Positions 60,174-64,000 of a DNA stretch of 64,000 nt are shown piece by piece. The first letter of the stretch is position 1. The number at the start of each line of letters is the position of its first letter. This stretch comes from Streptomyces odontomachi (lineage in GTDB: Bacteria > Actinomycetota > Actinomycetes > Streptomycetales > Streptomycetaceae). The DNA is taken from contig NZ_JAMJWG010000012.1 in the NCBI RefSeq assembly GCF_024435355.1, forward strand, positions 62,001-126,000, in the 5' to 3' direction. Below the pieces are notes generated by a model. The model was not told the origin of the DNA. It did no database searches and worked only from the letters and a program-made list of their open reading frames with translations. A program made the translations under genes and the position numbers.

Positions 60174-60764
60174 TCAGCGTGCGGCGGGCACATGAGGCAG
60201 CCGGTCAGCGGCCACCACGCCCTCGAGATAGCCGCGTGCGCGCTCGGTACGCGGATACGCCTCCAACAGCCCCCAGAACCGGGGGCCGTGCCCCGGGACG
60301 AGCAGATGAGCCAGTTCGTGGACGAGTACGTAGTCGATGACGTACTCGGGCATGCCCTGGAGACGGTGCGAGAGGCGGATGCTGCCTTCGGCGGGGGTGC
60401 AGGAGCCCCAGCGGGTGTTCTGGTTGGTGACCCAGCGGACCGAGGTGGGTCTGGCCCGGCCGTCGAAGTACTGTTCCGACAGCTGACCGGCGCGTTCGAT
60501 GAGCTGTGCGTCGCCGAGGACCCGCTTGCTCTCCTGTGCGGCGAGCTTGTCGAGCATGACGGTGACCCAGCGCTGCTCCTCCGCCTTGGACATGCGGGCC
60601 GGGATGAGCACGACGGTGCGATCGCCCTCGCGGTACGCGGAGACCGTCCTGCGCCGGCGGTTGCTCCTGCGGACCTCGACCGCGCTCACCCGCGAGCCGC
60701 CGGGCGGCTGGCGTGTCGTACTGCGCTGCGGTTCTCCGGCGCGGTGCGGTCGATCGGCGGGCAC
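60174..60764 (-). CDS. YgjP/M48-like metallopeptidase
   Basis: The 196-residue protein fits the YgjP-like zinc peptidases (DUF45). It carries the zinc site YVLVHELAHLLVPGHGPRFW (HExxH with a further His), the preceding TRWGSC motif, and MPEYVIDYVL. Compact size and lack of a signal suggest a cytoplasmic enzyme. The frame opens at 60764, but the first ~30 residues are Arg/Pro-rich; GTG at 60686 (SAVEVRRSNRR) is also plausible. It follows nothing in operon and precedes the TerD gene by about 120 bases. Confidence 0.88.
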   Translation of the reverse strand: MPADRPHRAGEPQRSTTRQPPGGSRVSAVEVRRSNRRRRTVSAYREGDRTVVLIPARMSKAEEQRWVTVMLDKLAAQESKRVLGDAQLIERAGQLSEQYFDGRARPTSVRWVTNQNTRWGSCTPAEGSIRLSHRLQGMPEYVIDYVLVHELAHLLVPGHGPRFWGLLEAYPRTERARGYLEGVVAADRLPHVPAAR

Positions 60765-61045
60765 GCCTCGACGTTACCTGCTCCACCTGCGGGAAGTCCC
60801 GCCTCATGGGCGCTTCCTCACGCGATCTACGCCCCGACTGAGCGATTCGCCGTCTTTGTCCGGCACTTTTACCGGCGTATTCATATGACTAATCGCGGAG
60901 CCTGTGGATAACTTTCTGCGGCCCTGCGGCTCAGCGGTCAATCTGGAACCCGGTCGGCGCCGCGACGGGGGACGGCGCCGACCGGCCGGGCACCCGTTGT
61001 GCCCGGCCACTGAGCCAGAATCCGCGGGAAGGTACGGGGGACGCC

Positions 61046-62416
61046 ATGCACACGGTCGACACCATGCATCCGGTCTTGAAGCCCGCGCTACGGCGCGGCT
61101 GGCGTGATCTGAACACGGTCCAGTTCGGCGTGGCACCGCCGCACGCGGTGGTGCTCGGCCCGGTCGATACGGCCACCGGCGCTTTCCTGACCTTGCTCGA
61201 CGGCACGCGCGGCCTATCGCTGCTGCGTGCGGAGGGCCGCCGCATGGGCCTGCCCGAGGGGCATGTGGACGGGCTCATCGAGCGCCTCGTCCAGGCGGGC
61301 CTGCTGGACGACGCCACGGGCGGCGGACCGGCCGCCGACGCCCTGCGCCGCAGCGGCGACGTGATCGACCGGCTACGCCCGGACCTCGCCTCCCTGTCGG
61401 TCGTCGATACGGCACCGGGCGGGGCCATGCGGCGACTGGCCGCGCGCCGTGCGTTGCGCGTCCAGGTCCGCGGCGCCGGTCGGGTCGGGGTGGTCGCAGC
61501 GGCCATGCTGGCGGCAGCGGGCGTGGGCATGGTCGACGTGCAGGACGGCGGCCGCGTCGAGCCCTGGGACGTCGCGCCGGGCGGGCTGCCGCCCGAGGCG
61601 GTGGGCGAGCGCAGGTCCGAGGCAGCGCGCCGGGTGGTCCGCAAGGCGGCTCCGGACCGGCCGCCGCGAGCCTCCGGAGGCCGCGCGCAGCCCGCTTCGG
61701 CCGGGCGCGCCGAGCCGGGACCGAGCCGGTCCGAGCTGTCGCTGGTGCTCCTGGCCCCACGGGACGGCCTCTATGCGCACACCCCCGATCCGGCCACCGC
61801 GGCCGACTTGATCACGGCCGGCATCCCGCACCTGTACGCGGGAGTCATGGAAGCCACGGGTGTGGTCGGTCCGCTCGTGCTGCCGGGATGGACCGCCTGC
61901 GCGGGCTGTCTCGCGCAGGAGCGCACGGACGCGGACCCCACCTGGCCCCGGCTGTTGGCGCAGTGGCGCTCGGGCCGGCAGCGCCAGGTGATCGCGGGTG
62001 ACACGGCGTTGGCCGGCATGGTCGCCTCCCTCGCCGCCGCGCACGCGCTCGCCTTCCTCGACGGCGAGGCTCCGGCCAGCGCCGAGGCACGCTGCACCGT
62101 GTCGTCACCGCGTCTGGAGTGGCGAGCCGAGCCCCTGCTCCCCCACCCCCACTGCCCCTGCGGTGCCCACCACGCCACGGCCCGCGAGCGCCACGCGGGC
62201 TTGAGCCCGGCAAGCCCGGCGAGCCCGGCACCGAGCAGCCGACGCGCCACGAGCCGGCCGCCCACGGACCACCGGGACCATCGGGCCACGGCGCTCACTC
62301 CGGAGGTCTCCCACACCACAGATCCGCACGCCACGGCCCATGTCGACGCGTGTCGTCAGATCAAGCGGGTACGCACCGCCGTGGTCGGCGAGCGACACGA
62401 GACAATGACTCGGTAA
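61046..62416 (+). CDS. ThiF/TOMM-cyclodehydratase-like protein
   Basis: The 456-residue protein resembles the E1-like partner of azoline-forming RiPP systems. The N-terminal ~100 residues look like the winged-helix leader-binding part (MHPVLKPALRRGWRDLNTVQFG). A Rossmann-like Gly loop follows (VRGAGRVGVVAAAMLAAAGVG), then a zinc-binding pair, WTACAGCL and HCPCG. There is no YcaO domain or precursor peptide in the window. The E1 catalytic Cys and adenylation Arg are not clear, so it may be a binding protein only. It starts with GGGGGA upstream of ATG 61046. Confidence 0.83.
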   Translation: MHTVDTMHPVLKPALRRGWRDLNTVQFGVAPPHAVVLGPVDTATGAFLTLLDGTRGLSLLRAEGRRMGLPEGHVDGLIERLVQAGLLDDATGGGPAADALRRSGDVIDRLRPDLASLSVVDTAPGGAMRRLAARRALRVQVRGAGRVGVVAAAMLAAAGVGMVDVQDGGRVEPWDVAPGGLPPEAVGERRSEAARRVVRKAAPDRPPRASGGRAQPASAGRAEPGPSRSELSLVLLAPRDGLYAHTPDPATAADLITAGIPHLYAGVMEATGVVGPLVLPGWTACAGCLAQERTDADPTWPRLLAQWRSGRQRQVIAGDTALAGMVASLAAAHALAFLDGEAPASAEARCTVSSPRLEWRAEPLLPHPHCPCGAHHATARERHAGLSPASPASPAPSSRRATSRPPTDHRDHRATALTPEVSHTTDPHATAHVDACRQIKRVRTAVVGERHETMTR

Positions 62417-62457
62417 TCGCCGCACGCGGCACGGCTGTCTGGGTTATGGAGGGGTGC

Positions 62458-64000
62458 ATGTCCGATCTTCCCCGCAAGGCGGTCACCCGTACCGCGAAGC
62501 TGGCCGCGCTACCGCTCGGCTTCGCCGGACGCGCGACCTGGAGTATCGGCAAACGGATCGGCGGCATGTCAGCGGAGCTCGTCGGCCGAGAGCTACAGCA
62601 GCGTACGGCGGACCAGCTGTTCCGGGTGCTCGGTGAGTTGAAGGGCGGTGCGATGAAGTTCGGGCAGGCCCTGTCCGTCTTCGAGTCCGCGCTTCCGGAG
62701 GAGATCGCGGGCCCCTACCGTGCCGCGCTCACCAAGCTTCAGGAAGCCGCGCCGCCGATGCCGACCAGCACGGTGCACTCCGTGCTCGCCGAACGGATGG
62801 GTGACGACTGGCGCGAGCTGTTCCTGGAGTTCGACGACAGGCCCGCGGCTGCCGCTTCCATAGGGCAGGTGCATCGGGCGGTGTGGCACGACGGCCGCGA
62901 GGTCGCGGTGAAGGTCCAGTACCCGGGAGCCGGCGAGGCCCTGCTGTCCGACCTCGGCCAGCTCAGCCGGTTCGTCAGGCTGCTGGGCCCGCTGATCCCC
63001 GGCATGGATATGAAGCCGCTCGTCGCGGAGCTCCGCGCCCGCGTCTCCGAGGAGCTCGACTACGCACTGGAGGCCGAGGCCCAGCAGACTCACGCGGAGG
63101 AGTTCGCCGACGATCCCGATGTGCGGGTGCCCGAGGTGGTGCACCAGAGCGAGCAAGTGCTGGTCACCGAGTGGATCGAGGGAACGCCACTGTCCGAGGT
63201 GATCACGCAGGGCACTCCGGAGCAGCGCGACAGGGCCGGTCAGCTGCTGGCCCGGTTCCTGTTCTCCGGGCCGGCCCGCACCGGTCTTCTGCACGCCGAT
63301 CCCCACCCGGGCAACTTCCGGCTGCTGCCCGACGGCGACGGCGGCTGGCAGCTGGGCGTGCTCGACTTCGGCACGGTGGACCGGCTGCCGGGCGGGCTGC
63401 CGCCGACCATCGGCGCCTGTCTGCGGATGACCCTCGACGGCGAGGCCGACGCCGTCTACGCCCTGCTCCGCGGGGAGAACTTCGTCAAGGAGGACATCGA
63501 GCTCGACCCGGCGGCCGTGCTGGACTACCTGCTGCCCATCATCGAGCCCGCCCAGGTGGAGTCCTTCGAGTTCACCCGGAGCTGGATGCGCAGCCAGGCG
63601 GCCCGCATCGCCGATCCCCGCTCCCCCGCCCACCAGTTGGGCAGGCAGCTCAACCTCCCGCCCTCCTACCTCCTGATACACCGCGTCACCCTGAGCACCA
63701 TCGGCGTCCTCTGCCAGCTCGGCGCGACCGTGCGGTTGCGGGAGGAGCTGGAGGACTGGCTGCCGGGCTTCCTGGACATGGAGGAGTACGAGGACGAGCT
63801 GCTCGAAGAGGAACTGTCCGAAGACGAGGTGTCCGAAGACGGGCTGTCGGAGGGCGAGCCGGTCGGGGACGGAGCGGCCGAGGACGAGCCATCCGAGAAG
63901 GAACCGATCGAGAAGGAACCGGTCGAGAGCGAGGCGCCCGGAGGTAAGCCGGCCCGGGACGAGTCTGTCGACGACGTTGCGGACGATGGCCGGTTCGAGG
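62458..64000 (+). CDS. ABC1/AarF-family kinase-like protein (3' end missing)
   Basis: ATG at 62458 follows GGAGGGG, and the frame runs to the right edge (514 codons) without a stop. It is an ABC1 (UbiB/ADCK) protein: KxGQ motif LKGGAMKFGQALS (near 63), the A-rich loop AAASIGQVHRA, VKVQYPG (ATP Lys), LLHADPHPGNFRLL (catalytic loop), and VLDFGTVDRL (metal DFG). The C-terminal region after ~440 is strongly acidic with repeated EEELSEDEVSEDGLSEG units. ABC1 proteins act on isoprenoid lipid metabolism. It lies 41 bases after the ThiF-like gene and may be co-transcribed. Confidence 0.92.
   Translation, partial: MSDLPRKAVTRTAKLAALPLGFAGRATWSIGKRIGGMSAELVGRELQQRTADQLFRVLGELKGGAMKFGQALSVFESALPEEIAGPYRAALTKLQEAAPPMPTSTVHSVLAERMGDDWRELFLEFDDRPAAAASIGQVHRAVWHDGREVAVKVQYPGAGEALLSDLGQLSRFVRLLGPLIPGMDMKPLVAELRARVSEELDYALEAEAQQTHAEEFADDPDVRVPEVVHQSEQVLVTEWIEGTPLSEVITQGTPEQRDRAGQLLARFLFSGPARTGLLHADPHPGNFRLLPDGDGGWQLGVLDFGTVDRLPGGLPPTIGACLRMTLDGEADAVYALLRGENFVKEDIELDPAAVLDYLLPIIEPAQVESFEFTRSWMRSQAARIADPRSPAHQLGRQLNLPPSYLLIHRVTLSTIGVLCQLGATVRLREELEDWLPGFLDMEEYEDELLEEELSEDEVSEDGLSEGEPVGDGAAEDEPSEKEPIEKEPVESEAPGGKPARDESVDDVADDGRFE

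Overview
The window is about 64 kb of very GC-rich, densely coded DNA with frequent GTG starts and ATGA/GTGA stop-start overlaps. It is typical of a Streptomyces chromosome core. Gene content and order match, from memory, the S. coelicolor SCO524x to SCO519x region read in descending order: sigH, wblE, das cluster with dasR, albaflavenone pair, sigR-rsrA, aroA-rsgA, hisN, catR. I saw no prophage, IS element, integrase or CRISPR array. The species is not determined and no database was searched.

Layout. 1-5244: an incomplete Ser/Gly-rich membrane protein, a GNAT acetyltransferase, a polyprenyl diphosphate synthase resembling encapsulin cargo, a small conserved protein and a PLP-dependent deaminase. 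5226-9285: a Na+/H+ antiporter, a divergent UBP zinc-finger protein, and the stress pair UshX-like anti-sigma / SigH. 9352-14798: a membrane protein, a lipid kinase, WblE, a PdtaS-like histidine kinase and a Cys-rich pentapeptide-repeat protein. 14908-23630: the N-acetylglucosamine/chitobiose regulon (SIS-domain protein, nagB, dasD, dasC, dasB, dasA, dasR) with four DasR-type operators. 23655-27288: an Lrp regulator, an EamA exporter, and a DUF3311-symporter pair. 27380-29850: the albaflavenone operon (epi-isozizaene synthase and CYP170-like P450). 30212-37677: a MocR regulator with a divergent hydrolase, peptide deformylase, the sigR-rsrA thiol-stress switch, and an M50-like protease. 37795-44445: YedK/HMCES, aroA, rsgA, an SMR transporter, TetR, hisN, a catalase relic and a CatR-like Fur protein. 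44515-47075: two identical initiator tRNA genes bracketing a Sel1/TPR gene. 47117-64000: UPF0182, a PDZ-Lon protease, moaE, an epimerase, a DUF2342 metalloprotease, Nudix, three AIM24 proteins (one fused to TerD), a YgjP-like peptidase, a ThiF/TOMM-like protein, and an ABC1 kinase cut by the right edge.

How the genes work together. The das block is one circuit. DasA captures chitobiose, DasB/DasC import it (the ATPase must come from elsewhere, known in Streptomyces as MsiK), DasD splits it, NagB deaminates GlcN-6-P, and DasR represses through the dre sites. One dre lies upstream of the PdtaS-like kinase and could tie a signalling protein to aminosugar status. SigR-RsrA carries an exact sigma-R promoter (GGGAAT-N18-GTT) and an N-terminal extension with its own start, so the stable and unstable isoform feedback seems conserved. 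WblE has a CRP-type palindrome upstream, recalling CRP control of whiB1 in Mycobacterium tuberculosis.

Nothing here is clearly an undescribed multi-gene system. The best candidates for unexplored biology are the TerD-AIM24/AIM24/AIM24 cluster, the leaderless TOMM-like ThiF protein beside an ABC1 kinase, the antiporter/UBP-finger pair next to the osmotic-stress sigma locus, and several palindromic repeats placed at regulatory points (dasA-dasB, dasC-dasD, inside sigH and inside yedK).
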